Assembly (NCBI GenBank): GCA_021819225.1
Contig: JAKARU010000072.1
Coordinates: 1-5,385, forward strand
Source of the DNA: Thermoplasmata archaeon
Lineage (GTDB): Archaea > Thermoplasmatota > Thermoplasmata > Thermoplasmatales > Thermoplasmataceae
Length of the DNA: 5,385 nucleotides
Reading direction: 5' to 3'
The position numbers and the translations under genes were made by a program. Under the pieces are notes generated by a model that saw only the letters and a list, made by a program, of their open reading frames with translations, made no database searches and was not told where the DNA came from. The stretch's first letter is position 1. Each line of letters starts with the position of its first letter. Shown here in pieces: positions 4,749 through 5,385 of this stretch.

Positions 4749-5385
4749 TTGACAGACTACGATTATGATGTTGTTATAGTTGGTGCTGGCACAGCAGGAC
4801 TCTCGGCAGGCGTGGAACTAGAGAAGAGCGGAATCTCTTACATTATTCTGGATAAGAAACAGGAAATCGGCATGCCCGTAAGGTCAACAGGAGCAGTTTC
4901 ACTGGAATGGGTCAAGAAGATCGGGATGCCCACTGACTCAAAAATCATTTCAGCAAATATAGAAAATATGAGTTTCAGGACTGAATCTGGAAAGAGAATT
5001 GATTTGAAATTTCAAAGGACAGTAGGGCTGGTTTATGATTTTACAAAATATGAAAAATACCTTGCTGACGAATTCGTCGGAAAAAAACTTAACATCCGAT
5101 TGGGAACAAGAGTAAATGATGTAACTGGCAATCAGGTGATTACAGATTCAGGGACATATACTGGAAAATACATTATTTATGCTGCAGGCCCTCAGTCAAA
5201 ATTTGGGGAAAAGCTTGGGAAGAATGACGTGCTGGTGGCATATGAGGAGATACGAAGAGTTCCGATGAGAAAGGATTTTCAAATGATTCTTTGGTTCAGT
5301 GATAGGGTTCCAGGGGGTTATCTGTGGGATTTTTCTGAATCTGAGAATTCACGGAAAATCGGCGTATGTTTTTATCCTGGATCAG
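4749..5385 (+). CDS. Geranylgeranyl-reductase-family FAD protein (N-terminal part, cut by the right edge)
   Basis: Members of this flavoprotein family (COG0644) reduce isoprenoid double bonds, for example those of archaeal ether lipids, though others have different substrates. The 212 visible codons show an N-terminal FAD-binding Rossmann motif VVIVGAGTAGLSAG (8-21), with the ribose-binding acidic residue Asp35. EIGMPVRSTGAVS (39-51) corresponds to the family's EIGSPVRCGEG loop. YIIYAAGPQSKFG (141-153) is the second FAD motif, and GGYLWDFSE (189-197) matches the GYIWVFP segment. Ser46 replaces the Cys of characterised geranylgeranyl reductases. Start choice: TTG 4749 has GGGGTGA five bases upstream and a TATA-like box about 29 bp upstream. 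GTG 4740 in the same frame is the alternative and would add three residues. The C-terminal half is outside the window. Family call is good; lipid reductase activity is uncertain. Confidence 0.82.
   Translation, partial: MTDYDYDVVIVGAGTAGLSAGVELEKSGISYIILDKKQEIGMPVRSTGAVSLEWVKKIGMPTDSKIISANIENMSFRTESGKRIDLKFQRTVGLVYDFTKYEKYLADEFVGKKLNIRLGTRVNDVTGNQVITDSGTYTGKYIIYAAGPQSKFGEKLGKNDVLVAYEEIRRVPMRKDFQMILWFSDRVPGGYLWDFSESENSRKIGVCFYPGS

Overview
The window looks like chromosomal DNA of an acidophilic euryarchaeon of the Thermoplasmatales type. The evidence is an archaeal ribosomal protein (L15e), a protein subunit of archaeal RNase P (Pop5/Rnp2), a large clamp-loader subunit (RfcL) and a geranylgeranyl-reductase-family flavoprotein. 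Arginine is coded mostly by AGA/AGG, and isoleucine is often coded by ATA. Archaeal TATA-like boxes lie about 25-29 bp before most start codons, which implies mostly leaderless transcripts. The assignment to Thermoplasmatales is an inference from protein style and gene content; no 16S gene is present.

Layout, left to right. (1) 1-579, minus: ribosomal protein L15e, cut by the left edge. (2) 580-747: divergent promoter region. (3) 748-1011, plus: a very short Pop5/Rnp2. (4) 999-2357, minus: RfcL, convergent with rnp2 and overlapping it by 13 nt. (5) 2358-2646: intergenic, with the rfcL promoter, a doubtful 42-codon ORF, and a compact kinase promoter carrying three GTTCAG repeats and a palindrome. 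(6) 2647-3636, plus: a GHMP-superfamily sugar kinase of the HddA-like (COG2605) type. (7) 3628-4089, minus: a Nudix hydrolase resembling CoA pyrophosphatases, convergent with the kinase and overlapping it by 9 nt. (8) 4086-4370, minus: a DUF1805 protein whose stop overlaps the Nudix start by 4 nt (ATGA), so the two form an operon behind a strong TATA box. (9) 4371-4748: 378 bp without a convincing gene, between two divergent promoters. (10) 4749-5385, plus: the N-terminal 212 codons of a geranylgeranyl-reductase-family FAD protein, cut by the right edge.

The left half is core information processing (translation, tRNA maturation, replication). The right half is small-molecule metabolism: sugar phosphorylation, nucleotide or CoA clean-up, and a flavoprotein that may act on isoprenoid lipids. 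No transposase, CRISPR array, tRNA, rRNA or defence cassette is visible, and I do not see a new multi-gene system. The best leads are the phased repeats in the kinase promoter, the DUF1805-Nudix coupling, the Cys-to-Ser change in the reductase-like protein, the SRC motif in RfcL, and the minimal Pop5.
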